Shown here one piece after another: positions 6,964 through 16,113 of a stretch of 64,000 nucleotides of DNA. The position numbers were made by a program, and so were the translations under genes. The notes under the pieces are model-generated. The model had not been told where the DNA came from, did not search any database, and saw only the letters and a program-made list of their open reading frames with translations. This DNA is from Sphaerisporangium flaviroseum (lineage in GTDB: Bacteria > Actinomycetota > Actinomycetes > Streptosporangiales > Streptosporangiaceae): the NCBI RefSeq assembly GCF_039537005.1, contig NZ_BAAAZR010000006.1:124001-188000 (forward strand), written 5' to 3'. Numbering within the stretch: position 1 is the first letter of the stretch; every line of letters starts with the position of its first letter.

Positions 6964-9927
6964 ATGTCCCTGCGACGACCGTTATGGCTGGCGGCCGTCT
7001 TCGGCCTGCTGACGACGCTGCTGGCGGCCCCCGCCACAGCGGCCGAAGACCCGCCCTTCCGTGACCCGTCCCTCCCGCTCAACCAGCGCGTCGACGACCT
7101 GCTCGGCCGTCTCACGCTTGACGAGAAGATCTCCCTGCTGCACCAGTCCCAGGCGGCGATCCCGCGCCTCGGCGTTCCGTACCACAAGAACGGCACCGAG
7201 GCCCTGCACGGCGTGGCCTGGTCCAACGACAACGCCAACAACTGGGCCCAGACCTTCGCCGGCGGAACGGTCTTCCCCCAGGCCGTCGGCCTGGCCAGCA
7301 CCTGGGACCCCGAACTGATCAAGAGGGTCGGCTCGGCCGTCGGCGACGAGGTGCGCGGCTACAACTCCATCGACCCGGTCGTGTGGGGCACCCAGGTGTG
7401 GGCGCCCGTGGTCAACCTGCTGCGCGACCCGCGCTGGGGCCGCAACGAGGAGGGCTACTCCGAGGACCCGCTGCTCACCGGCGCGATCTCCATCGCCTAC
7501 GGCAAGGGGTTGCAGGGCGACGACCCGCGCTACCTGAAGACCGCCCCGGTCCTGAAGCACTACCTGGCCAACAACAACGAGTACCAGCGCAGCCTCACCT
7601 CGTCCAACCTGCCGCCCAGGGTGAGGCACGAGTACGACGAGGCCGCGTTCAAGCCGGCCATCTCCGCCGACGCGGCCACCGGCGTGATGGGGTCCTACAA
7701 CCTGGTCAACGGGCGGCCCAACACCGTCAACCCCGACATCGGCCGGCTGGTGCGCAGCTGGACCTCCAAGGACCTCTACAACGTCAGCGACGCGTGGGCC
7801 CCGCACGCGCTCACCGACCCCGAGCACTACTTCGACAACGAGACCGAGGCGTTCGCCGCGACGCTCAAGGCGGGCATCGACAGCTTCACCGTCGACGACA
7901 ACAAGCCGGCCACGATGACCACGCTGATCAAGGACGCGCTCGCCAAAGGCCTGCTCGCGGAGGCCGACATCGACCGGTCCGTGCGCAACGCCCTGTCCGT
8001 CCGTTTCCGGCTCGGCCAGTTCGACCCGGACGGCGGCCCGTACGCCAAGATCACCAAGGAGGTCGTCAACAGCCCGGCCAACCAGAAGCTCAACCGCGAG
8101 ACGGCCGGCAAGGCCATGGTGCTGCTGAAGAACACCGCCAAGACGCTCCCGCTCGACCCCGCGCGCACCAAGAAGGTCGCCGTCATCGGGCCGCTGCACG
8201 ACACGCTGCTCAGCGACTGGTACGGCGGCAAGATGCCGTACCAGGTGACCCCGCTCGACGGCGTCAAGGAGCGGCTCGGCGCCGGGGCGACCGTGACCGG
8301 CACCGACGCCATGGACCGCGTCGCCCTCAAGGACGTCACCACCGGCAAGTACGTCACCGTCACGGGAACCGCCGATCCGGTCGTGGTCTCCGACGCCGCG
8401 CCCACCGCGGCCTCGCAGTTCGACGTCACCGACTGGACCGACGGGGTGGCCACCCTGCGCAACGTCGGCAACGGCAAGCTGCTGACCGGCAACTGGGGCA
8501 CCTTCGCCGCCAACTCCGACACCCCCGGTGGCTGGTTCGTCCAGCAGCAGTTCAAGCTGGAGAGGCAGGCCGACGGCACCTTCCTGATCGCCTACGTTGG
8601 ATATGAGATCAACGAAGGCTGGTGGGCGACCCCCGACCCGTACGTCACCGTGGGCGCGGGCGGCGTCCTCGGCATGGGTCCCAAGGACCAGGCGGCGCGT
8701 TTCGCCAAGGAGGTGCTCACCAGCGGTACGCGGACCGCCGCCGGCCAGGCCAGGGCCGCCGACGCGGCCGTCCTCGTGGTCGGCAGCGACCCGTTCGTCG
8801 CCGGCAGGGAGAACCACGACCGGACCGGGCTCGCGCTGGGCGAGAGTCAGCAGGACCTCATCGCCGCGGTGACCAAGGCCAACCCCAACACCGTGGTGGT
8901 CCTGGAGGACAGCTACCCGACGACCATCCCCAAGGTCAGGGAGGACCAGGTCGGCTCACTGCTGTGGACCACCCACGCCGGCGCGGAGACCGGGCACGCC
9001 CTCGCCGACGTGATCTTCGGCGACGTCAACCCCGCCGGGCGGCTCACCCAGACCTGGTACAAGTCGGAGGCCGGCCTGCCGAGCATCCTCGACTACGACA
9101 TCACCAAGACCGGCCACACCTACCTGTACTACAAGGGCTCCCCGCTGTACGCCTTCGGCCACGGGCTCAGCTACACCACCTTCACCTACCAGGGGCTGAA
9201 GCTGAACTCCGGCTCGGTCAGGCCGGACGGCACGGTCACGGCGACCGTCAAGGTCACCAACACCGGCAGGCTGGAGGGCGACGAGGTGGTCCAGCTCTAC
9301 ACCCATCAGCGCACCTCGCGGGTCACCCAGCCGGTCAAGCAGCTGCGCGCGTTCCAGCGCGTGCGCCTCGCGCCGGGCCAGGCCAAGAACGTCACGCTGT
9401 CCTTCAAGGCCGCGGACCTGGCCCTGTGGGACGTCACCCGCGGCAAGTGGGCCGTCGAGAAGGCCACGCACGACGTCATGATGGGAAGCTCGTCCGCCGC
9501 CGTCCACCGGCGCGCGACGCTCGACGTGCTGGGCGAGAAGATCCCGCACCGCGACCTGTTCAAGCCGACCCGCGCCGCCGACTTCGACGACTACGCGGGC
9601 GTGGAGCTGGTGGACGAGACCAAGGCGTCCGGCGATGCGGTCGGCAAGACCGGCGCCGGTGACTGGATCGCGTTCAAGGACGCGGACCTGCGCACGGGCG
9701 CGACCGGCCTGACCGCGGGCGTCGCGGCCACCGCCGCCGGGAAGATCGAGGTCCGTCTCGGCTCGCCCACCGGCCGGCTCCTCGGCACCGCCCAGGTGCC
9801 GGCCACCGGCGGGATCTACTCCTACACCACGGTCACGGCCCCGCTGGCGAAGGCCGGCGGCGTCCACGACGTCTACCTGGTGTTCACCGGTGACATCCGG
9901 ATCAGGGACTTCTCCCTGACCAGGTAG
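6964..9927 (+). CDS. Secreted GH3 beta-glucosidase/beta-xylosidase
   Basis: A 987-residue family 3 glycosidase with a Sec signal peptide (about 1-27, ending APATAAE). Domain order is GH3 N-domain with nucleophile Asp276 in NVSDAWAP, then the GH3 C-domain. The C-domain is interrupted around residues 445-590 by a beta-rich insert with TGKYVTV and GNGKLLTG segments that resembles a beta-trefoil repeat. An FnIII-like domain follows (DEVVQLYTHQRTSRV region), then a CBM6-like C-terminus. It is exported, so it would trim oligosaccharides outside the cell. TGGAGG precedes the ATG. A cytoplasmic paralogue with the same layout lies at 17948-20797. Beta-glucosidase versus beta-xylosidase cannot be settled by eye. 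Confidence 0.88.
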   Translation: MSLRRPLWLAAVFGLLTTLLAAPATAAEDPPFRDPSLPLNQRVDDLLGRLTLDEKISLLHQSQAAIPRLGVPYHKNGTEALHGVAWSNDNANNWAQTFAGGTVFPQAVGLASTWDPELIKRVGSAVGDEVRGYNSIDPVVWGTQVWAPVVNLLRDPRWGRNEEGYSEDPLLTGAISIAYGKGLQGDDPRYLKTAPVLKHYLANNNEYQRSLTSSNLPPRVRHEYDEAAFKPAISADAATGVMGSYNLVNGRPNTVNPDIGRLVRSWTSKDLYNVSDAWAPHALTDPEHYFDNETEAFAATLKAGIDSFTVDDNKPATMTTLIKDALAKGLLAEADIDRSVRNALSVRFRLGQFDPDGGPYAKITKEVVNSPANQKLNRETAGKAMVLLKNTAKTLPLDPARTKKVAVIGPLHDTLLSDWYGGKMPYQVTPLDGVKERLGAGATVTGTDAMDRVALKDVTTGKYVTVTGTADPVVVSDAAPTAASQFDVTDWTDGVATLRNVGNGKLLTGNWGTFAANSDTPGGWFVQQQFKLERQADGTFLIAYVGYEINEGWWATPDPYVTVGAGGVLGMGPKDQAARFAKEVLTSGTRTAAGQARAADAAVLVVGSDPFVAGRENHDRTGLALGESQQDLIAAVTKANPNTVVVLEDSYPTTIPKVREDQVGSLLWTTHAGAETGHALADVIFGDVNPAGRLTQTWYKSEAGLPSILDYDITKTGHTYLYYKGSPLYAFGHGLSYTTFTYQGLKLNSGSVRPDGTVTATVKVTNTGRLEGDEVVQLYTHQRTSRVTQPVKQLRAFQRVRLAPGQAKNVTLSFKAADLALWDVTRGKWAVEKATHDVMMGSSSAAVHRRATLDVLGEKIPHRDLFKPTRAADFDDYAGVELVDETKASGDAVGKTGAGDWIAFKDADLRTGATGLTAGVAATAAGKIEVRLGSPTGRLLGTAQVPATGGIYSYTTVTAPLAKAGGVHDVYLVFTGDIRIRDFSLTR

Positions 9928-9950
9928 TGCGCCCGTCCCGGCGGCCGAAC

Positions 9951-9988
9951 GGCGCTCCGGCCTTCCCTCATGGGAAGGCCGGGGCGCC
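9951..9988 (+). terminator. Strong hairpin ending the xyloglucan operon
   Basis: A 17-bp stem (9951-9967 with 9972-9988) closed by the loop TCAT, with a single T-G wobble. It starts 23 nt after the GH3 stop codon. No T-tract follows, which is common for terminators in high-GC actinomycetes. The remaining 200 nt up to 10196 hold no gene that I can support. Confidence 0.7.
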
Positions 9989-10196
9989 CTTCCGCGTGGA
10001 GGGGTGGCGGTCTCCGCCGTCCGGGCGCCCGATCAACGATGAGCAATGGTCAATAGATCAGCCTTATTGAGGTGATGCATTGAGGTGACCAGCGCCTTTC
10101 CGGACGTGGCCGCGGAGTCGGGATTCGTGCCTCCGGCGAGGATCCGAGCTATTACGCTTGGTAGCGAATTGACTACGGAATGACTTCAGCGTTGTT

Positions 10197-10206
10197 CTGA
10201 CGTCAG
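10197..10206. promoter_or_regulatory. 10-bp palindrome before the XRE regulator
   Basis: CTGACGTCAG is a perfect palindrome 37 nt before the XRE start codon. A TTGACT hexamer at about 10170 could be a -35 box. The position would suit autoregulation by the downstream regulator, but a 10-bp palindrome can occur by chance. Confidence 0.3.
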
Positions 10207-10242
10207 TGAGTCAGGTCTGGCCAGGTGTCGCGAGGGGACCTC

Positions 10243-11073
10243 ATGACCAAAATGATCGACATCGACCCCGAGGAGTCGCCACGTGCTCGGTTCGCGTACG
10301 TGCTTCGCCACCACCGGTTGGCGGCGAAGCTCACCCAAAAGCAGCTAGCGCGGCGGATAGGCTTCTCCACCAGCGCCGTGGCCATGGTAGAGACCTCGAA
10401 GTTCCGCCCCTCGGAGCGGTTCGCCGAGCTGTGCGACGAGGTCTTCGGCCTGGAGGGCGTGATCGCCCGCCTCTACGCCGAGGTCTGGCCGCCTCCGCCC
10501 CCGGTGCCCGCGCACTTCCGCGACTGGGCGATCGAGGAACAGCGGGCGACGGCGCTGCGGCTCTGGTCTCCTCTGCTGGTGCCGGGGCTGCTGCAGACCG
10601 AAGCCTTCGCCCGGCGCGTCTTCGAGCGGGAGCCCGGGCTCACGGCAGAGGAGATCGAGGCCAGGGTCACGGGACGGATGCAGCGCCGGGCGATCCTCTC
10701 GCGGACGGATCCCCCCATGATCATGTGCCTGATCGACGAGGGGGTCCTGCACCGTCCGGTCGGCGGCGCCGAGGTCATGCGCGAGCAGCTGGAGTATCTC
10801 CTCCATATGGCACGGCACCCCCGCGTCACCATTCAGGTGGTGCCATATGCCGCGGAGGCCCTGTCAGGACTGATCGGTGCGTATGCCATTGCCGAAATGC
10901 GGGGTAATGCGTATACCGTGCGAGTGGAGTTCCAGCCCCGGGGACGGACGATAACCGACAGGACCACTATCACCGAGATAATCAATCGCTACGACGCCGT
11001 CCGGGCGGACGCCTATCCGCAACACCTGTCCTGCAAGCTCATTGAGGAAGTGGTGAAGCAGAAATGGACCTGA
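10243..11073 (+). CDS. XRE-family HTH regulator with DUF5753 domain
   Basis: A 276-residue protein. The N-terminal HTH_XRE domain (about 20-75) contains RHHRLAAKLTQKQLARRIGF. A C-terminal domain of the DUF5753 type, with the common VPGLLQTEAFAR start, fills the rest. GAGGGGAC 4 nt upstream supports ATG 10243 over the in-frame GTG at 10225. It overlaps the next gene (DUF397) by 10 nt. Such pairs are abundant in actinomycetes, and several are linked to development or antibiotic control; the target here is unknown. Confidence 0.9.
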   Translation: MTKMIDIDPEESPRARFAYVLRHHRLAAKLTQKQLARRIGFSTSAVAMVETSKFRPSERFAELCDEVFGLEGVIARLYAEVWPPPPPVPAHFRDWAIEEQRATALRLWSPLLVPGLLQTEAFARRVFEREPGLTAEEIEARVTGRMQRRAILSRTDPPMIMCLIDEGVLHRPVGGAEVMREQLEYLLHMARHPRVTIQVVPYAAEALSGLIGAYAIAEMRGNAYTVRVEFQPRGRTITDRTTITEIINRYDAVRADAYPQHLSCKLIEEVVKQKWT

Positions 11074-11264
11074 CCCGTGCACGCTGGCGCAAGTCGAGTT
11101 GGTCCGGGGGAGACGGCGGCGAGTGTGTGGAGATAGCCGCGGACCTTCCCGGAGCCGTCGCCGTACGCGACTCCAAGTACCCCCACGGCCCCGCGCTGGT
11201 CCTCACGCCCGGCGAGTGGAGGGCGTTCGTCACCGGCGTCAGGTCCGGGCGGCTCCGTCACTGA
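11064..11264 (+). CDS. DUF397 small protein
   Basis: A 66-residue protein with the family hallmarks WRKSSWSGGDGGECVEIA, AVRDSK and the terminal LTPGEWRAFV. DUF397 proteins are partners or antagonists of the adjacent XRE-DUF5753 regulator. The 10-nt overlap with that gene implies translational coupling. The exact mode of action is not known to me. Confidence 0.92.
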   Translation: MDLTRARWRKSSWSGGDGGECVEIAADLPGAVAVRDSKYPHGPALVLTPGEWRAFVTGVRSGRLRH

Positions 11265-11340
11265 GCCGACCCCCCGAGAGGGCCTGTGACGGCGTTTCCG
11301 CTCGTCAGTGCCGGTAAACCACTCGCATCATCGCCCGCAT

Positions 11341-11376
11341 GGCCGCCCGCCTCGCCGCCGGTCGAGGCGGGCGGCC
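11341..11376 (+). terminator. Perfect 14-bp hairpin after the XRE/DUF397 pair
   Basis: GGCCGCCCGCCTCG (11341-11354) pairs exactly with CGAGGCGGGCGGCC (11363-11376) across an 8-nt loop. It begins 76 nt after the DUF397 stop. It is a likely terminator, again without a T-run. Confidence 0.65.
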
Positions 11377-11539
11377 GCATCCGTCGAGGGGCCGCGTCCG
11401 CCATACGGTCGCGGTGGTGAGGAGCGCGACGATCGCGGGCCACGGCCAGTGATGAGAGAGGGGGCGAACCCCTCGCCGCGACCGGTGCCGGCCCTTGACA
11501 ATTGATTCTCCCTATTGCTCAGAATAGGAGGCGCGTCTG

Positions 11540-11578
11540 ATGATAGATGGCTTTCGGCTCCCATCTCCGCCTAGATGA
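11540..11578 (+). CDS. Candidate 12-codon micro-ORF
   Basis: A consensus ribosome site AGGAGG (11526-11531) stands 8 nt before ATG 11540, which opens MIDGFRLPSPPR and a stop. A TTGACA hexamer at 11493-11498 is a plausible -35 box. It could be a leader peptide or the start of a transcript for the next gene, 105 nt on. The evidence is only the signals; the peptide matches nothing I recognise. The rest of 11377-11683 shows no gene. Confidence 0.25.
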   Translation: MIDGFRLPSPPR

Positions 11579-11683
11579 ATAAGGGACGCCTTTCCCCATC
11601 ATTCGTTGAGTGCCGAAAAGCCCTATTGGGCAAGTGGGGTGCAGATCTGGCGATCAGGGCGCTCGGCACTTAGCGTAATGGTT

Positions 11684-11968
11684 ATGAGCGATGTGTCACC
11701 GTCGCGCCCGGTGATCGCGGATGACGTCGACCTCATTCTGCGACCGGTCGGGCTTCCCCGCGCCGCCGCCCGACATGGAGGCGGCTTCGAGACGAGCCGC
11801 AGCGGCGACGCGGTGGAGGTGAGCTGGCGGGTGGAGGAGGGCCTGCGAACGGAGCATCCACGCCGAGATGTCAGCCCAGGGCCACTCCACCCGGCCGGCC
11901 GACCAGGATCCTCGGTGAGCGAAGTCCACGCGCCGGTGGCTCGCCGCGCGCGGTCAAAAGCCTGGTAG
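11684..11968 (+). CDS. Small hypothetical protein
   Basis: A 94-residue reading frame. The first 55 residues (MSDVSPSRPVIADDVDLILR and on to WRVEEGLR) have the composition of a real actinomycete protein. The last 40 are Pro/Arg-rich and less convincing, so the 3' end may be frameshifted. No ribosome site is visible; TAGCGT 8 nt upstream could be a -10 box for a leaderless transcript. I do not recognise a domain. Confidence 0.4.
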   Translation: MSDVSPSRPVIADDVDLILRPVGLPRAAARHGGGFETSRSGDAVEVSWRVEEGLRTEHPRRDVSPGPLHPAGRPGSSVSEVHAPVARRARSKAW

Positions 11969-12062
11969 CCGGACCCTCAAATGTCTGCACGGAATGCCCG
12001 TCGGGGAGTCCCGTGCCACTCGTCCTGGGTAGCTCGGTAGATGAGCGCCTGGAGGGACGACT

Positions 12063-12311
12063 ATGGCTACCTGCGAAGTATGCGGCAATGACTATGACAT
12101 GAGCTTCGATATCCACACCAAGGGTGGAGTGCACACCTACGACAGCTTCGAATGCGCGATCCAAGGCATGGCGCCGACCTGCGAGCACTGTGGATGCCGG
12201 ATCGTCGGCCACGGCGTGGAGGCCAGCGGCCACTGGTACTGCTGCGCCCACTGCGCGCGGGAGAAGGGCGTCTCGGAGATCGTCGACCGTGTCGGAGCGG
12301 CGACCCACTGA
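12063..12311 (+). CDS. Cysteine-rich small zinc-binding protein
   Basis: An 82-residue protein with pairs CEVC (4-7), a central FECA, CEHCGC (about 38-43) and CCAHC (about 60-64), spaced like a treble-clef or zinc-ribbon fold. Related actinomycete proteins are sometimes annotated as prokaryotic metallothioneins. GGAGGGACGACT precedes the ATG. It stands alone between the DUF397 region and a convergent transporter gene. Metal binding follows from the cysteines; any function beyond that is unknown. Confidence 0.8.
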   Translation: MATCEVCGNDYDMSFDIHTKGGVHTYDSFECAIQGMAPTCEHCGCRIVGHGVEASGHWYCCAHCAREKGVSEIVDRVGAATH

Positions 12312-12362
12312 ACCGGCGCGGTGCCCTTCTGGCGGATGCGGTCGCGGGGTGATCCACGGCCC

Positions 12363-12396
12363 GGAGCCCCCGCCCGGTCGCCGGGCGGAGGGCTCC
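12363..12396. terminator. Bidirectional terminator between convergent genes
   Basis: A 15-bp stem (12363-12377 with 12381-12396) with loop TCG and one bulged A. It lies between the small cysteine-rich gene (+) and the lpl operon end (-), so it can serve both transcripts. Confidence 0.65.
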
Positions 12397-12418
12397 TCGT
12401 GGGTGAGCGGGAGGCGCC

Positions 12419-13324
12419 TCAGCCCTTGACGGCGCCGATGATCACACCCTTGGTGAAGTGACGCTGGACGAACGGGTAGATGAACAGCACCGGGATCAGC
12501 GCTAGCGTCACGATGGACATCTGGATGGCCAGGCTCGGTGGCAGCGCCTCGCCCGCGATGGTGTTGCTCGTCTGGCCGACCACCAGAGCCTGGCCCTGCA
12601 GCACGTACTGGCGCAGGACGACCTGGAGTGGCCACTTGGCGCTGTCGTTGAGGTAGAGCACGGCGTTGAAGAACGAGTTCCAGTAGCCCACCGCGTAGAA
12701 CATGCCGATCACCGCGATGACGCCCTTGGACATGGGGATCACGATGCGGCGCAGGATCAGCCACTCGCCGGCGCCATCGATGCGCGCGCTGTCGGTCACC
12801 TCCTGGGGGATGTTCATGAAGAAGGCCCGCATGACCACGAGGTTGAACGCCGTGACCGCCGACGGAAGGATGAGCGACCAGTAGCTGTCGATCAGCCCCA
12901 GCGAGCTGACCAGCAGGTAGTTCGGGATGATGCCGGGCCCGAAGAGGAACGTCAGCAAGATCATGAACAGCAGCGGCCGGTGGAACAGCGAGCCGGGCCG
13001 CGACAGCCCGTACGCGGCCAGCACGGTGGTGGTGAGGCTGATGGCGGTGCCGAGGCCGGTGACGCCGAGGCTGACCATGACGGCGCGGGTGACGACCCCG
13101 CCGGCGAACAGTTCCCTGTAGGCGCCGAGGGACAGCTCACCCGGGATCGACACCAGGCCGCCGGCCTCGGTGACGGTGTCCTGGGTCGACAGGCTCGTGA
13201 GCACCACCATGTAGATCGGGAACAGGACGCTCACCACGATGAGCGTCAGGAGCAGCGACTTGCCCAGCCGCCCGATGGCGCTCGGCCGCTCGTCCCAGAT
13301 GGGACGTGAGGTGAATGTGGTCAT
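12419..13324 (-). CDS. Sugar ABC transporter permease, LplC/YtcP type
   Basis: A 301-residue CUT1 permease with six membrane segments; it begins MTTFTSRPIWDERPSAIGRL and ends FTKGVIIGAVKG. The EAA loop reads TDSARIDGAGEWLILRRIVI. It is last of a three-gene lplA-lplB-lplC-like operon on the minus strand. Its start overlaps the lplB-like stop by 4 nt. The LplABC subfamily typically imports plant-derived oligosaccharides and lacks its own ATPase gene, as here. Confidence 0.9.
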   Translation of the reverse strand: MTTFTSRPIWDERPSAIGRLGKSLLLTLIVVSVLFPIYMVVLTSLSTQDTVTEAGGLVSIPGELSLGAYRELFAGGVVTRAVMVSLGVTGLGTAISLTTTVLAAYGLSRPGSLFHRPLLFMILLTFLFGPGIIPNYLLVSSLGLIDSYWSLILPSAVTAFNLVVMRAFFMNIPQEVTDSARIDGAGEWLILRRIVIPMSKGVIAVIGMFYAVGYWNSFFNAVLYLNDSAKWPLQVVLRQYVLQGQALVVGQTSNTIAGEALPPSLAIQMSIVTLALIPVLFIYPFVQRHFTKGVIIGAVKG

Positions 13325-14385
13325 GATCGTTTGTAGATCCCCTGTTCCCCGAACCGGTGGGCGATCTTGTTGGCGACGAGGATGAGCAGCAGCCCGACCA
13401 GGCCCTTGACCAGGCCCGCCGCCGCGCCGTAACTCCACTCGCCGGTGGTGAGCGTGCGCCAGTAGACGAAGGTGTCGAGCACCTCGGCCGCCTCCCTGCC
13501 GACCGCGTCGCGCTGGATGAAGAACTGCTCGAAGCCCACGTTGAGCGCGTCGCCCAGGCGCAGGATCAGCAGCAGGATGATGACGGGGCGAAGGCCGGGC
13601 AGGGTGATGTGCCACATGCGCTTCCACCGGCTCGCGCCGTCGACCGCCGCCGCCTCGTACAGGTTCTGGTTGATCGCCGCCAGGGCGGCGAGGAAGATGA
13701 TCGTCCCCCACCCGGCGTCCTTCCAGATGGTCTCGGCGGTGAGCAGCAGGATGAACGTGTCGGGGTTGGTCATCACGTCGAAGCCCTCGTAGCCGTGGTC
13801 ACGAAGGATCTGCGAAAGCAGGCCGGCCCCGCCCAGCATCTGCTGGAACAGCGTCACCACCAGCACCCACGAGAAGAAGTGCGGCATGTAGACGATGCCC
13901 TGGATGAACAGCCGCACCCGTGGCCGCACCACGCTGTCCAGCAGGATCGCCAGCACGATCGGGATGGGGAAGTAGAAGACGAGTTGGAAGGTGGTGATGC
14001 TCAGCGTGTTCAGCGTCGCGTCCCAGAAGCTCTGATCCTGCAGCAGCCACTGGAAGTTGCCGAACCCGATGAACGGGCTGTCCTTGATTCCGACGTAGGG
14101 GGAGTAGTCCTGGAAGGCGATGACGTTGCCGAGCAGGGGCACGTAGTGGAACACGACCAGCAGGCCGACCGCCGGAAGTGTCATCAGCAGCAGCGGCCAG
14201 TCGCGCCTGAGGCGGCTGAGAAACGGCCTTCTGTGCGGGATCGCCCGGGTGAAGGCCGCTTTTCTGGCCGCCCGGCTTGCCTTGGGGGTGTCCTTACGGA
14301 CATTGTGGGGAGTGCCGGTCCCGGCGGGTGAGGTCAGGTCACCCGCCGGGCCGGTCCTCGCGTCCCTTCTCAGCACGCGTGCCAT
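13321..14385 (-). CDS. Sugar ABC transporter permease, LplB type
   Basis: A 354-residue permease with an unusually long charged N-terminus (about 60 residues) before the first membrane segment (PLLLMTLPAVGLLVVFHYVP). The PLLGNVIAFQDYSP sequence after it is the LplB signature. The EAA loop is EAAAVDGASRWKRMWHITLP. It is 18 nt downstream of the binding-protein gene and overlaps the lplC-like gene. Confidence 0.9.
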   Translation of the reverse strand: MARVLRRDARTGPAGDLTSPAGTGTPHNVRKDTPKASRAARKAAFTRAIPHRRPFLSRLRRDWPLLLMTLPAVGLLVVFHYVPLLGNVIAFQDYSPYVGIKDSPFIGFGNFQWLLQDQSFWDATLNTLSITTFQLVFYFPIPIVLAILLDSVVRPRVRLFIQGIVYMPHFFSWVLVVTLFQQMLGGAGLLSQILRDHGYEGFDVMTNPDTFILLLTAETIWKDAGWGTIIFLAALAAINQNLYEAAAVDGASRWKRMWHITLPGLRPVIILLLILRLGDALNVGFEQFFIQRDAVGREAAEVLDTFVYWRTLTTGEWSYGAAAGLVKGLVGLLLILVANKIAHRFGEQGIYKRS

Positions 14386-14403
14386 CCGGTTCCGTAGCGG
14401 CCG

Positions 14404-16113
14404 TCAGGCACGGCCGTTGTCCCGCAGGACCTTCATGTAGAAGTCCCGGGCCTCGTCGCCGCCGTCCCGCCGCCACTCGGCGACGATCTGCTTGACGTCG
14501 CTCACCGGCCGCCGGCCGCGCATGATGTCGGTGAACTTGTCCTCGGTCGGTATCTGGGCGCCCGACATCCTGGAGGGGCGCTGGTGCCGGATGCCGTCGA
14601 GCGGGGTCTTCTGGATGTACTGGAAGCTGTTGTTCTGCCACTCGATGTTGCCCTTGACCGCGTCGGGGAACATCACGTAGTCGGCGACGATGGGCCGGCC
14701 GCCGAGGAAGACGTACGAAGGCTGGGCCTCCTTGCGCCCGAGGTCGGTGAACTGCGGCACGCCCTCGGAGTCGCGGGTGAAGTGCTTGCCCTCGACGCCG
14801 TAGGTCGCGAGCTCGTACTCCTTGGTGCCGAACGGGGCGGCGCACCAGTTGAGGACGCCGAGGATCTCCTCGATCCGCGCCTTGCCGAGACCCTTCTTGA
14901 CGAAGGTGAAGATCCCCGCCGGGCTGTTGTGGTACATGATCGGCGTGCTGCCGTCGTGGGAGAACAGGGGGACGGCGCCGATGGCGAAGTCCGGGTTCTT
15001 GCCCCGGTGCTGCTGGAGAAGCTCCTTCCACGCGCCGAGGCCGTCGCGATAGAAGAGGATCTGGCCGGAGGCGAACAGTTCCTTCTCGTTGGTGCCCTTG
15101 CTGCTGACGACGCTCGGATGGATGAGCTTCTCGTCGAACAGCTTCCGCATGAACGCGAGCATCTGCTCCCATTCGGGCGTCTCGTACTTGAAGGTGAGCT
15201 TGCCGCCCTCGTACCGCCACTCCTGCGGCACCTTGAAGATGGGCCACACCATCTCGTGGATGTCGCCGAACGCCCAGCGCTTGGCCTTGGGGTCGGTGAT
15301 GCTCTTGCCGAGCTGGTACAGCTCGTCGGCGGTCTTGGGCAGGGTCCAGCCGCTGTTGGCGTCGAAGAGATCCTTGCGGTACAGCAGCGCGTACGGGAAC
15401 GGCTCGGTGGGGAACGGGACGGCCATCAGCTTGCTGTTGAAGACCGAGAACGCCCAGGCCGCCGTGGGCAGGTTGGCCAGCATCGGGTAGGCCTTGACCT
15501 TGTCGCCCTGCAGGTAGGGCGTGAGGTCCTCGAAGGCCTTGTCGACGGCCATGTTGAAGTCGGCCATCTTCTCGATCTCCCACTGGGGGATGACCATGAT
15601 GTCGGGAATGTCGGCCGCAGCCAGCCGGGCGGTCGCCTTGTCGGCGTAGGTGAGGCCGTCGGCGATCTGGAAGTCCACGGTGGCGCCGATGTCGGCGTTG
15701 CAGGCCTGGAAGTAGGTGTTGTCCGCGAGGCCGGGCGGTGGCGGGCCCCAGAGCGGTGTCATGGCCTTGAAGCTGCCGCCCTTACCCGCCGGGCCGGTGA
15801 TCCCGTCCACGAGACTGGCCGGATATTTCAGGAAACCGCCGCCTACATCCGGGACCCCGGGGAGCTTGGAGATGGTGCCGGGGATGTCCGGCTTGACGGC
15901 CTGGAAGGGGACATGGGACGGGGTGAGGGTCGTGAGCTTGTCCGCGGCCGCGGCGGTGGCCCCTCCGCTGCCCGGCCTGCGCCCGGCGGGTGTGGAACAG
16001 CCGGTCAGCAGGCCGCCGCCGGCGAGCGTGGCGGCGCCGATGCCGACCAGGCCGAGGAATCCCCGGCGGCTGGGCCGCGCCTCGGGGGTGACGCCGTCCG
16101 GGGAGGACGTCAT
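14404..16113 (-). CDS. LplA-type substrate-binding lipoprotein, Tat signal
   Basis: A 569-residue family 1 binding protein, the length typical of LplA/YtcQ. The signal has Arg16-Arg17 in PSRRGFLGLVG, suggesting Tat export, and a lipobox ending at Cys39 (LLTGC). It is the first gene of the lpl operon. GGGAG lies 7-8 nt before the ATG inside a leader that contains three imperfect copies of the same ribosome-site element (16114-16258). Its promoter region is shared with the divergent ROK regulator, which probably represses it. The ligand is unknown; context suggests a hemicellulose oligosaccharide. Confidence 0.9.
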   Translation of the reverse strand: MTSSPDGVTPEARPSRRGFLGLVGIGAATLAGGGLLTGCSTPAGRRPGSGGATAAAADKLTTLTPSHVPFQAVKPDIPGTISKLPGVPDVGGGFLKYPASLVDGITGPAGKGGSFKAMTPLWGPPPPGLADNTYFQACNADIGATVDFQIADGLTYADKATARLAAADIPDIMVIPQWEIEKMADFNMAVDKAFEDLTPYLQGDKVKAYPMLANLPTAAWAFSVFNSKLMAVPFPTEPFPYALLYRKDLFDANSGWTLPKTADELYQLGKSITDPKAKRWAFGDIHEMVWPIFKVPQEWRYEGGKLTFKYETPEWEQMLAFMRKLFDEKLIHPSVVSSKGTNEKELFASGQILFYRDGLGAWKELLQQHRGKNPDFAIGAVPLFSHDGSTPIMYHNSPAGIFTFVKKGLGKARIEEILGVLNWCAAPFGTKEYELATYGVEGKHFTRDSEGVPQFTDLGRKEAQPSYVFLGGRPIVADYVMFPDAVKGNIEWQNNSFQYIQKTPLDGIRHQRPSRMSGAQIPTEDKFTDIMRGRRPVSDVKQIVAEWRRDGGDEARDFYMKVLRDNGRA

